DNA from: Todiramphus chloris collaris
Lineage: Eukaryota > Chordata > Aves > Coraciiformes > Alcedinidae
Assembly (NCBI GenBank): GCA_025345505.1
Contig: JANVCC010000076.1
Coordinates: 9,139,156 to 9,203,155 of the forward strand
Reading direction: 5' to 3'
Length of the DNA: 64,000 bases
Shown here: positions 28,563 to 38,870 of the stretch, piece by piece
Layout: each line of letters opens with the position of its first letter
How positions within the stretch are numbered: position 1 is the first letter of the stretch
Position numbers and translations under genes: made by a program
Notes under the pieces: model-generated
The model's database searches: none
What the model saw: only the letters and a program-made list of their open reading frames with translations
What the model was told of the DNA's origin: nothing

Positions 28563-29333
28563 TCATAAGAGAGATGTTCCAGTCCCTTCATCATCTTTGT
28601 AGCTCTCCGTTGGACTCTCTAGTATATCCCTGTCCCTCTTGAACTGGGGAGACCAGAACTGGAGACAATACTCCAGGCATGGTCTCACTAGTGCAGAGTA
28701 GAGGGGGAGGAGAACCTTCCTCGACCTGCTGGCCACACTCTTCTTTATGCACCCCGGGATACCATTGGCCCTCCTGGCCACAAGGGCACATTGCTGTTCC
28801 ATGGATAACTTATTGTCCACCAGGATGCCAAGGTCCCTCTCCACGGGGCTGCTTTCCAGTGGGTCTGCCCCTAACCTGTACTGGTACATGGTGTTGTTCC
28901 TCCCCAGGTGCAGGACTCTACACTTAGCCTTGCTGAACTTTATTAGGTTTTCCTTCACCCAGCTCTCCAGTTTGTCCAGATCTCACTGGATGGCAGCACA
29001 GCCTTCCGGTGTTTTGGCAACTCCTCCCAGTTCAGTGTCATCAGCAAATGTACTGAGGGTACACTCCATCCCTTTATCCAGGTCACTGATGAAGACGTTG
29101 AATAAGACTGGACCCAGAACTGACCCCTGGGGAACACCACTACTTACAGGTTGCCAGATGGACTCTGTGCCACTGATGACAACCCTCTGAGCTCTAGTGT
29201 TCAGCCAGTTCTCAACCCATCTCACCATCCCCTCTTCCAACCCCCACTTCCTGAGCTTCCCCACAAGGACATTATGGGAGATAGTGTCAAAAGCCTTGCT
29301 GAAGTCAAGGTACATCCACTGCTCTCCCTGCAT
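28563..29333 (-). pseudogene. CR1 ORF2 reverse-transcriptase remnant
   Basis: Two open segments in one frame, 29333-28986 and 28982-28566, are separated by a single TGA at 28983-28985. The first segment has RT motif A (LDFSKAFD, residues 9-16, with the metal-binding Asp at 10), motif B (SSGVPQGS, 64-71) and motif C (FADD, 96-99, the counterpart of YxDD). The second matches the post-RT region of CR1 ORF2 (for example VERDLGILVD, and ALVRPCLEYC). The TGA probably replaced CGA by CpG decay, which is inference. The frame is lost at about 28620, after which the C-terminal sequence continues in another frame (28403-28594). The upstream frame is also lost just before motif A. This is a dead copy of a replication gene, not a host gene. 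Confidence 0.93.
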
Positions 29334-29891
29334 CTACCCATTCAGTCACACGATCATAGAAGGCTATCATATTAGTCAGACATGATGTCCCTTTAGTACA
29401 TCTATGCTGGCTACTGTTGATAACCTTCTTTTCCTTCATGTGCTGAGATATGATCTCCAGAATGAGCTGCTCCGTTACCTTTCCAGGGACGGAGGTGAGG
29501 CTGACTGGTCTGTAATTACCAGGGTCTTCCTTCCTGCCTTTTTTGAAGACTGGAGTGACATTGGCTTTCCTCCAGTCCTCAGGAACCTCACCTGTTCTCT
29601 ATGATCTTTCAGAAATGATGGAGAGTGGTAGAGCAACATCAGCCAGCTCCCTCAGCACTCATGGGTGCAGCCCATCAGGGCCCATGGATTTGTGTGTGTT
29701 CAGTTTACACAAGTGATTTCTAACCCAATCCTCATCAACCAGTGGAGAGACTTACTCCTTCCAGACTTTCACTCTTACTTCCAGGGCCAGCGATTCCTGA
29801 GGGCTGGTCTTAGCAGTGAAGACTGAAGCAAAGGTGGCGTTCAGTAACTCTGCCTTCTCTGCATCCTCTGTCACCAGATCTCTTGCCTCAT

Positions 29892-30158
29892 TCAGCAGTG
29901 GGCCCACATTTTCCCTAGCCTTCCTTTTACCACTGATGTATTTGAAGAAGCCAAGCCCTTCTTGTTCTCCTTTACTTCCTTTGCCAGAGTTAATTCTAAG
30001 AGGGCCTTGCCCTTCCTTGTTGCATCCCTACAAACCCTGACAGAATTCCTATAATTCTCCCAAGTGACCAGTCCCTTTTTCCACATGCTATGAGCTTTAT
30101 TTTTGCATTTGAGTTTTTTAGCAGCTCCTTGCTCATCCATGCTGGTCTCCTGCCTCAT
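29892..30158 (-). pseudogene. CR1 ORF2 linker-region remnant
   Basis: An 88-codon minus-strand frame is rich in Lys, Arg and Glu (for example KNKAHSMWKKGLVTWENYRN near its start, and CRDATRKGKALLEL). It matches the basic linker between endonuclease and RT that I know from CR1 ORF2. It lies 5' of the RT remnant in the same element and is not an independent gene. Confidence 0.85.
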
Positions 30159-30208
30159 CTACTTGATTTTTTTACTCAGAGGAATGCACCTCTCTTGAGC
30201 TTACATGC

Positions 30209-32518
30209 TCAAGTGTGCTCAAGTATGCTCAGTATGCTCTCTCTAGTTGGTGAGAAACCAGAGCTGGGGAAGGAAGGGATAGCCAGCTCGGCAGAAGAGC
30301 CCAGCCTGCTGTTCTGCATCTGGCACACAGAACAGATTCCCCCACCTCCCACCCAAACGATGCTTGAAAGGCTCATCAAGGGTAGCCCCATGGATGGAAG
30401 GAGTTTGTGGCACCCAGCGAGAGTCAGAAATGATACATTTCCTTAGGACAAGAGACTTGGGTGTCCATAATTGCTTACTGTGGTCAGCAGAGAAGGGGGA
30501 GCCAACACAGAGCCAAGCAGGGGGAGGGAATGTTTTTCTTCCAGCCTTCCAAAGCCTTTCACCACCAAAACCTGACAATGTTCCCATGGTTAATTTTATT
30601 ATTTCTTTCTCACATATGAAGAGAATGTGGCACACAGAGTGAAAAATAAGTTTCCTGGTTTCTATTTCTAGCTCTGCATCTAGCTATTTGTCTGATCTCC
30701 AAACCAGATACTCCTCCTGATCAACAGCAGTTCATTTCATCTCTCTCCAAAATAGGAGTGAAAAAGAGCTGCTCTCTCAGGGATGGACACACACACAACT
30801 GTGAATACTCCCTTCACTGCTTTTAAAGCAGTTCTTGGTCAGTTTTGAACAATTATGTATATATGAAAATAATTTAATTGTCATTATAAATTTGTACTTC
30901 GTAAAGAGAGAGCACACACGGCAAGCAAACACACTCAGGAACCTGCATTCGAGATCTTACACCCCATGATGGGCTGCTCTCTACCTAGACAGAGAAATAG
31001 CTGCCATTTGGACTCCAAGAGTTTTACCATCTGACAGGTTTTAATTAGAATCTGTTTCTACCCATCAGGGTGGCTCTCCCCACCCTGCCGGCACCAGCCC
31101 AGGCTGCAGGGCTGGTGGGAGAGCTCACGACGCTGGTCCACACTGGGGCCATCTCTTTGGCTTCCCTTCCTGCCCTGGTCCAGGGCCAAAACATCTCCCC
31201 ACGTGCCCAACAACCGCTGTGGAGGTTCCTCGGTCACAGCAGGGCTGGCAGCACTGGTCGGACTTCCCGCTGAGCTGTGGATGGACAAAGAGTGTTGACA
31301 GCACCGTGTCAGAAAACGCTGCCTCATGGAAACTGAAGGATCTGGTGGGAATGTTTTGTGCTGGTTTTAAGAAAACTGTTGACTGAAAGGGTTTCATAAG
31401 CAACTTTCTGATTTCATTTTGTTTTGATTTGGGTGAACTACTCTGCTGTCTTTTAAACAAGTTTGAGCTGTTGATTTAATTTAATTGTGTGCACATATAC
31501 CAACAGCTATGAAAGTTTATTAAGCACGACATGTTACATTTTTGTCTGTACTATGATAACGTGCTTACGTTATGGAAACAAAGCATTTTAAAATTTTAAA
31601 ACATAACTGCCAATTAGGGGTATTTCTGTGGTTAGAAAATGGAACAGCTGGGCCTTGCCTTTCCACAGTAAGTTTTCAAAACACATTTTTCTCCAACTCA
31701 GAAGTCCAGCTTTCCAGCTAGAAAAGCTTCCACTGTTCTGGGCTGCTCTGTGGATCTAAGGGTGTGGCAAACACAAACCAGGCATCCAAATTCTCACAGG
31801 TTTTACTTCCACCTACCTGAGCTACCTTGTTGGCTACAAAACCTCCAGTAACACTTTGTGATGCTTCCCCATCCCTGGTCCATTAGTCGTTCGGATGGGG
31901 CACAGAGAGTGCATGCTCTCAAGATGAGACACTGGTGAAAAGCTCATGGAGTTTTTAGCAAGTGATTTTCAGGACAGAAATGGTTCTGTTTGGATTCCCT
32001 TCACTTTCTTTCAGAGCCATTATCTCAAATTTGTGTGTGGAAGGCAAAGCTTCTAATTATACACTGCAACTAGTGCATTTTTTATAAATAGCACCAATTG
32101 TTCTGCTGGGACATTCTCATCTGAATCAGCTCCTATTCAGCTTTGCAGTCTCTGTCTTCCATGTGCAAGGAGAATAGTTTTTTGCTAACAAAACCCAAGT
32201 AGATCACAAGTGACACAAAGGCTGAGGCACTAGAGAAAGATTTAGGGAATGTGGATTCTGCTGACGGTCGACAAAGTTTTCAACTGCTGTGTCACCCCAA
32301 AGTCACTTCACTTCCCTGTAATTCTGACCCTTTGTCACTCCTGGTGAAAAGCCCTCTAGATTTTATTTAGATTACAGTAAAATGTTACGCTCTGGATTTG
32401 AAGAAACTGCTGAAGCAATGCAGCCTTATTTCACCATTAATTTCCCCTCCTTCTCAATACTGTGTAAGCCAACTAGGAAAGCACTTCTGATCAGACGGGG
32501 TTCCACTTGTGTTCTAAT
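30209..32518. other. Gene-poor DNA
   Basis: No exon or transposon is recognised. Right at the CR1 5' truncation point, 30205-30240 holds a short degenerate 'gctcaagt(g/a)t' repeat. The rest is AT-leaning with chance open frames of up to 130 codons. Confidence 0.5.
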
Positions 32519-32622
32519 CTTCCCTTCCCTTCCCTTCCCTTCCCTTCCCTTCCCTTCCCTTCCCTNNNNNNNNNNCCTTCCCTTCCCTTCCCTTCCCTTC
32601 CCTTCCCTTCCCTTCCCTTCCC
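32519..32622. repeat. (TTCCC)n satellite-like array with assembly gap
   Basis: A nearly perfect pentanucleotide TTCCC tract fills this interval on the + strand (GGGAA on the other). Ten Ns at 32566-32575 interrupt it, so the true copy number is unknown. The protein frames across it (repeating Phe-Pro-Ser-Leu, or Gly-Arg-Glu-Lys) are artefacts of the repeat. Confidence 0.97.
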
Positions 32623-33757
32623 CTCTGTTCTCGGATACAAAACATGACAAAACAAATGACACATGACAAAATGCTCAAATGACAAAGCAGGCAGAAGCCC
32701 CAGCTGTGGTGCAGTAAATGTTAGTGACTCTCCCCCCATCAGCCTGGAGCCTCACAGCAGCCATAGGGACCAGACCCCACTGCCAGAAGTTCTGGCAGAA
32801 TGTTCCACCAAGAGTCCATCACAGCCTTCTGGTCAGCCACCGCATCCCAGCTGGGCTCTCAGCAGTATCTATCCCAATATGTGTCCCAACAACGCAGGTG
32901 GGACTTGCCCAGAAACAGCCATCGCAAGAGCCTGTGTTCACAGGAAAGGGAACACGTTTCTGGAGGATACCACCCGAGCCCAGCAGCCACTGGTGCAGCC
33001 ACTGGTACAGCCACGTGCCAGCTGTGCCCCTGCAATTGAGGGAAGGGGGAAATCGCCCAGCCAGGGTACAAGCTCATCTTGCCCTGACAGGTCCCCAGAC
33101 CAGTGACTGCTTGAAAGCCAAGCCATCCCTGATGCAGCCCATTGTCAGAGGCTGTGTTGATGTGGCAGTGAACATGTCACGGAGATGAAATCTCGAGTGT
33201 GCTTGGGGCGAGTGATTCACAGGCTGCTCAGTTTGTGAATACAGCTCAGCCAGGAGCGTGTGTTTAATTGCTCAATGTACTGTAACACCCGTCGCTTCCT
33301 GCATTATCCACTTGCCCCAGCACTAGAGCTGCCACCTTCTCAAAACAGTCATTTCACAAAGTGAATTGCCTTCCCATCATTATCTTCTTATGCAATTAAT
33401 ATTTTCTCAACACATCTCAGGTTACCCTGCCTCCTCAATATCTACAGCAATTAATGAGCCCCAGCTGGCAGCCATGGCTGAATGAGTCACTCTGCCAGAG
33501 AAATTGATATTGCATATTCCCCCTCGTGCTCTCGTTTGCTGGGTGATGCTTTGGTCTGAGGATACTTGTCTGTCAGTCCCACGATGGAGCTGGACCGGTC
33601 CTCCGAACCTGCTCAGTCAGGAGGCTGCCTGTTCAGAGGGCTTGCTCCCCTCTCTCTACTTGTCCTGACTCTCACCTCTGCCCCATCCATGGCTGGTGAG
33701 GAAGCAATGCTGCAAGCTCACTCCAGGCCAAGCGAGTGGTGGGGAAAGTGCCTGCCA
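32623..33757. other. No recognised gene
   Basis: Two overlapping + strand frames (147 and 156 codons, 32663-33188) sit in a CA/CC-rich segment but match no family I know. Sequence around 33420-33530 (AATTAATGAG, TGAATGAGTCA with an AP-1-like TGAGTCA core) looks regulatory in composition only. Confidence 0.45.
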
Positions 33758-33905
33758 TAAAATCGTAGAATCACAGAACTGTTCTGGTTGGAAAGATCAC
33801 TGCCAGGTCACCAGGAAACCGTGTCCCTCAGCATCACATCTCCACAGCTCTGAAACCCCTCTAGGAATGGGCACTCCACCATCATAGCCCACCTGACTTC
33901 TCTAA
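33758..33905 (-). mobile_element. CR1 LINE, old 3' fragment
   Basis: The sequence starts with 'atcgtagaatcacagaactg', then 'ggttggaaagatcac', 'accgtgtccctcagcatcac' and 'aggaatgggcactccaccat', all diverged forms of the CR1 3' UTR read in reverse. The level of change suggests an older insertion than the 28 kb copy. Confidence 0.88.
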
Positions 33906-35892
33906 CAGGGTCTATGGAGTTCAGAGAGCTACTTCAAGTCCCATGTTTTATGAAATGAAAGCACTTTTACAGCCTCCTGCTAAGAAAACATACCGGGATA
34001 TCCCTGGGGCAAATTCTGGGTCAGTTTTTAAATATATGTACATCAGGCCTATATGCCTTTCAGCATGTATGCCACAGGCATGTTTCAGGCATGTCTCCAT
34101 CCCATTCCTCTTACAGCCTGCTGCAGTCAGCTTTGCTGACAGAGCTCAAAGGGCTTTTTTGAACTCTCTGTGATGATTCCTTTGTATCTGCCCTATCTGT
34201 CAGAGCTAATGTGGAAACTTACCGTGTACAAACAGTTGAAGTGCCTTCCTGTAAGGAGTCTTTAAAGAAAAAAAAAAAACAGTGGTGAATTTCTTTTGTT
34301 GCTATTTACCCGGTGGATTCTACATGAAGTTGCTTAGATTCCCCTTTCATCTCTACTGACTAAAGAGACATCTTTGTCACCAGCATGTTGTTTGGCCTTC
34401 CTGTTCCCTTCCCGTCTTTCCACAAAATGTGATTTGTAGGGGAGCATCTGAAGTAGATGAAGGCTCCTGGCTTAGCTCAGGAAAGCATTTGTGTATACAT
34501 CTCAAGGGAGATGGAAACCTCAGTACATCTGCAAGAAGCAGCGAAGCAAAGCGTTCAGGCCAACAACAGCAGCAAAGAGCACAGGCAGCCGGGTGTGTTA
34601 TGGTTGCTGGTGAGTGGGATAAACAGAAGTGTCAGAAGCCCTGGAGGCAGGTGTCTGGTTTGGGAATTTGAAATCACACGGAACAGGGCTGCGGCAGGGA
34701 GCGGGCAGCAGCAGGACAAAGTAGACTAAGTGTGGCTGGAGAGTTTGAGGAGAAGCATCAACGTGGGTGTTAGGAAAGCCTGAGAATGAAATCCATCCAG
34801 CAGAGGCACAGGCTGCTTGGATGGCAATTTAGCTGGCAAACAGAGGAAAATCCAGAACTAGAAAAAATTAACAATGGCAAAATCAATAATCCAAGTACTG
34901 ATGGTTCAAATCCCCTTTCTGACTCAGTTCTGTAAAATTTTTCTCCTAAGACTGTAGCATCACTTCATCCAAAGTAAAACTGGAAGAAATACACATAAGA
35001 AGGAGGTGGCAGCGAGCAAGGGGCCCTCAACATCTCCTGAATCACACTGTTCATGTGTTGAAGCTTTTGTTTCAGTCACGAGAATCTTCCAGGTCTGCCA
35101 AATCGTTGTGTGCCTTATAGTCTTGTGCTGTTAGCCATCATTTTAGGCAGTAAGCAAAGAAAACCCTCTGGATACTTTGCAGATCCGTTTGTTGATGGGA
35201 TTAGTGGTGAGCCCAGCTGGATTACGGTTTCTTCCACTCAGGAAGCTCTCCTACAGACCGTCTCCTGGCCCTGTAAGAAGCAGGGCTCAGGAGGCCTTGT
35301 GATGCCCCTCTGTGGATGCCTTTATTGCTGCCTATTGAACCAAAGAGACGTGTAAAAAAGACACAGACCATGCATTAGCCTCCTTCTTTTCCCAGCGTTG
35401 AACAAGATCCAGCAGAACAATGCAGACTTTGACTTTCCACATAGCCCTTCCAGTTAATGTTCCTTTTGGGAGGGGAGAAATGTAGTCCATTATTATTTAT
35501 TAACATCTCCTTCATGCCAGATCTGAATTTCTGACCTACATTGTGCTTAAGCAAAGAGCTCAATGAAGGAGAATTCTTCCTAGAGTAAGGAATTCAAGTT
35601 TAGGCCTGTTAATTATTAATTGCTCTATTTATTTATTAAAAAGCCTCAGCAAAATGGGAATATTAGCTGTTTTCCTTCCTCATTAATTCATTCTCTTGCC
35701 TGGTCCCAATCTGTCTTTGCACATGTTCTTTGCCAAAGAAACAAGTCAAAAACTTAGTGTCTTTGTGGAGGGAGAGGGTCAGGTTTTTTGCCAGGCAGGT
35801 CAGGGTACAATCACATTTATTCTTCTCACACAGAGCTTTGTAGAACAACAAGCTGGCAGATAGAATGAAATATTTGCTTCGTTTCCTGCAGA
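33906..35892. other. Gene-poor DNA
   Basis: No recognised exon, RNA gene or transposon. AT-rich around 35580-35660. Confidence 0.5.
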
Positions 35893-36033
35893 TCTGAATT
35901 TAAACAAAAACAAACAAAAACCTCCAAACAAACAAAATCCCAAAACCCAAACCAAACCAAAATACCCAAACAAACAAAAAAACCCACAAAAAACCAAACC
36001 AAACCAAACAAAACAAAAAACAATAAAACCCCC
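35893..36033. repeat. A-rich AAAC/AACC low-complexity tract
   Basis: About 140 bp on the + strand contain almost only A and C in patterns such as aaacaaac, aaaccaaacc and caaaaaaccc. T and G are nearly absent. The minus-strand frames here read as runs of Phe, Gly, Val, Leu and Cys that imitate membrane segments. They are artefacts. Confidence 0.9.
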
Positions 36034-38559
36034 AAGGATGGAAGAGGATGATTTTAGAACAACAAACACCAAAGCTACAGAGACTCTGATGGTCAAAGTA
36101 AATCTTTCACCATTCAGATTTATGAACTTGGAAGTTTCTTTTTCCATCAAAACTGTTCACCTAGAAGCCTGTTTGGTTGTTCATGGAGGTGTATGCTACA
36201 GGGAGTGGGGAGCTGGGGAGAGGTGGGGTCTTGCCTCTGAAGAGCATCAGCAGCTTAGGGGGAGCTGGCCCCTGCCAGGGGGGCAGTGGGAGGAAGCTCC
36301 TGGAGCAGAATGGGGTTTCCTCCCACATGGCGTCAGCTGCCGGCTCTGCGTCAGCAGCTTTGCCTCTAAGGAGGGGCCACAGAGTTTCCCATAGCAACAT
36401 TTTTTTTGGTAACAGGCAAAAAGAGCATCAGCTGCCCCTGTGGACACCAAAAGAGTGTCAGTCCCACCTCCTGACTGTGACAGTGACATGCTGGCTCAAG
36501 CTCAGCCCCGCTCAGCAAATAACTCTGAGCTGCTTCTTTGGGCTGAAAACTGCTGGGGAGGGGTTAAAGTGTGTTGCTGTTTCTGCTGTATGTATTTTTA
36601 TGAGTTGCTTCCTGCTAGACCCCCAACCCCCTCTATTAGTCTCCAGGCCACCGGCAGCCATAAGCATCTCCTCTTTCTTCCACCTTCTGCAAGAGCTGCA
36701 CTCAGCAGAAGCAGAGCAAAACTGCTTCTAAATCCCTTTACAGTTCATGAAAGTGGATCACATCAAAGATAACCTTCCCCTCCATTCCTGAGAAGGAAAG
36801 GATATCACCCTGCAGACTGGCTCCTCCTTACTGTTATTTAAATCTTCAAAGAAAGGACCATTTTTCAGTGCTTTCCACACGGTGTTTTGTTCTTTTCCAC
36901 CAGTCCTGATCTGTGGCCCCAAAATGTCTTCAGCTTCCAGGGCAGAGCAGAGAGCTGCACAGAGCATTTAGGCACTGCCATGGCTTAGTTTTCCTTTGCT
37001 TCCTTTCAAGAGCCCCACAGGAGCAGACCATGGACTTCCATGTGCCTGAAGACCACACGCAGAAAGCTAAAGCATCCTTGGGCCCAACAAATGCTAGTTG
37101 GGGTCATAAATTAGCAAGCTTCTTCACACAGTGTCTGTCCCTTTCTCAAAGAACAGGGAACTGTGAAGGCCAAAATTTATTTCCTTTTATTCGCATCATA
37201 GTTCCAGTAGGTGCCACTGAAGCAGAAAAGAATGGCTCTCTTGCCATTATAGAAAGCTAAATAATTCAGACACCTTCTTTAGGCCTCCTCCTCTCTTCCC
37301 AAGATAATAATCATCCCACATTTTAGTGCTGCAACAAAACCAGCCACCCAGGACTTCATCGTATTCACTAGGCTTCCTACTGACAGGAGGAGAAAGCACA
37401 AATCCTCTTGCCATCGGAGTGAAAAGAGGATTTTATTTAATTGCTGGAACAGGAGGCTTGTGATGTAGTTGTGAATCTCTGGCTGCCTTGGAGGACGGGC
37501 AGGGGCGGGTACCCGCGTGTACGGATATCTGCTCATACATCAGGGAGGATGTTTATGCAGCCCAAGGCTGGGGACTCGTTTGAAATGGGGAAAAAAAAAC
37601 CTTGCTGCAGATTTCCTCTGATTTTGGCCTCATCAGTTGGCCTCCGACTCATTCCTCCACCTGCAAAGCGAGCAGTAAAGTGCTGCCTGCCTCGGCTGGC
37701 GGCTGCCAGGAGCAGCATCTGCACTGAGCATCAAGGGCTCGACCACCATGCTGAAGGTGAGGGATGATGGGGTGTTCCTCGCCCTGCATCACTTGTCCCC
37801 AAACTTCTAAGCAGCATCACTGCCCTGCTCCGCGACACAGTGCGTGGGGGATGCCTCCAAGAGGAAGTACTTGTGAGGAGCAGATGGTGAACAAGGGAAA
37901 AGTAAGCACGCTTCCCTTGACGTGACAAAAGTTACCACACCTTTGCAGGGACCAAAACATACCTGCTCCTTTAATAATACCCTGATTGAGGGGAGCTCTA
38001 CGGACAGACAGTTTTGGTAAAACGTGTACAGGGAGTCTGCAAGTACCTGTGCAAATTCCTAAAAAAGGGATGAGAGGCTCTAAAGGGAGATGGCAGGAGC
38101 GGTGAAAAATCTGTGACTCAACCCTATCGAGACAAATAACGAGGATAAAAATGTTCTGAGAACACAAGAAATCCTAAAACTGTTGTAGATCTTTTTCAGA
38201 TGAAGATAATGATGTAGCTGCTATTCCTACACACACACACACACAAAACAACAGCAATATCCAACAAATATTTATCTTCTGTACTCTGAAAGAAACTAGG
38301 TGGCATATTAGTACCCTACAAGATTGACACATTATTCTACCCTGTTCTACATTAACAACAAAAGTTATTTGATATCCTTTAGTAGAGAGAAATATTTCTA
38401 GATCAGCAGACCTAGCTAACGCTCCAAAGCTTTCTAAAAGCTCTCTGAAGACCTCCCTAGTCAGTTAATGCCATTTTAAAAGAAAACTTGAGAAAACTGA
38501 GCATTGCCTGCAAACTGTAAAGGAGGCAACGCTCCTTTAGGACTTTTAAAGTCATTTTT
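36034..38559. other. Gene-poor DNA with slightly raised GC
   Basis: Chance open frames reach 184 codons (36177-36731, +), with no recognised domain. A 12-bp perfect palindrome GCGGGTACCCGC lies at 37505-37516. A short (CA)n tract sits at 38229-38245. Confidence 0.45.
38229..38245. repeat. Short (AC)n microsatellite
   Basis: About eight AC units followed by 'aaaacaac'. It is too short to be a strong marker, but perfect. Confidence 0.85.
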
Positions 38560-38690
38560 AAGTGAACCTCCCCTGGCACAACTTGAGGCCGTTTCCTCTC
38601 GTCCTGTTGCTTGTTCCCTCGGAGAAGAGACTGACCCCACCTGCCTCCAAACTCCTTTCAGGGAGTTTTAGAGCTTTGCAGAGTGAGGTG
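38560..38690 (-). mobile_element. CR1 LINE, internal 3' UTR fragment
   Basis: The blocks 'ctggcacaacttgaggccgt', 'ttcctctcgtcctgttgctt', 'cggagaagagactgacccc' and 'caaactcctttcagggagtt' match the mid-part of the CR1 3' UTR in reverse orientation. The 3' terminal sequence is missing on the low-coordinate side, so this piece has lost its end. Confidence 0.9.
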
Positions 38691-38786
38691 AAGCGGCTTT
38701 AGGCTTCAGCTGAAGATCTCCCACGCCCCTTGCTGGAGAAGCCCCGCAATAGCAGAGCTCTGGACCATACAAACTGCGACACCGGG

Positions 38787-38870
38787 GAATCACAGAATCA
38801 TTAAGGTTGGAAAAGACCTCCAAGATTATCAAGTCCAACCGTCTACCTAACATGATCATGACCACAAATA
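38787..38870 (-). mobile_element. CR1 LINE, 3' end fragment (second insertion)
   Basis: 'atcacagaatcattaaggtt', 'ggaaaagacctccaagatta' and 'tcaagtccaacc' form a CR1 3' terminus in reverse orientation. In a single minus-strand CR1 the terminus would lie to the left of the internal part. Here it lies to the right of the 38560-38690 piece, so the two are separate insertions or a rearranged pair. Confidence 0.92.

Larger units (their letters stand above)
28169..30208 (-). mobile_element. CR1 LINE, ~2 kb, with decayed ORF2
   Basis: This is the longest transposon in the window. Read on the minus strand it runs from a 5' truncation near 30208, through the linker upstream of the reverse-transcriptase domain, the RT domain, the ORF2 C-terminal region and the 3' UTR to the CR1 terminus 'atcatagaatcatagaatgg' at 28169. 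CR1 is a non-LTR retrotransposon whose ORF2 encodes an endonuclease and a reverse transcriptase. Here the endonuclease and ORF1 are lost to 5' truncation. The RT remnant carries an in-frame TGA (28983-28985) and at least two frame disruptions (near 29.30 and 28.62 kb), so the copy is inactive. No target-site duplication is obvious, as usual for CR1. Confidence 0.96.

Noticed and set aside
35800-36150. Minus-strand frame rich in Phe, Val, Gly and Cys resembling membrane segments
   Set aside because: It is created by the AAAC/AACC simple repeat.
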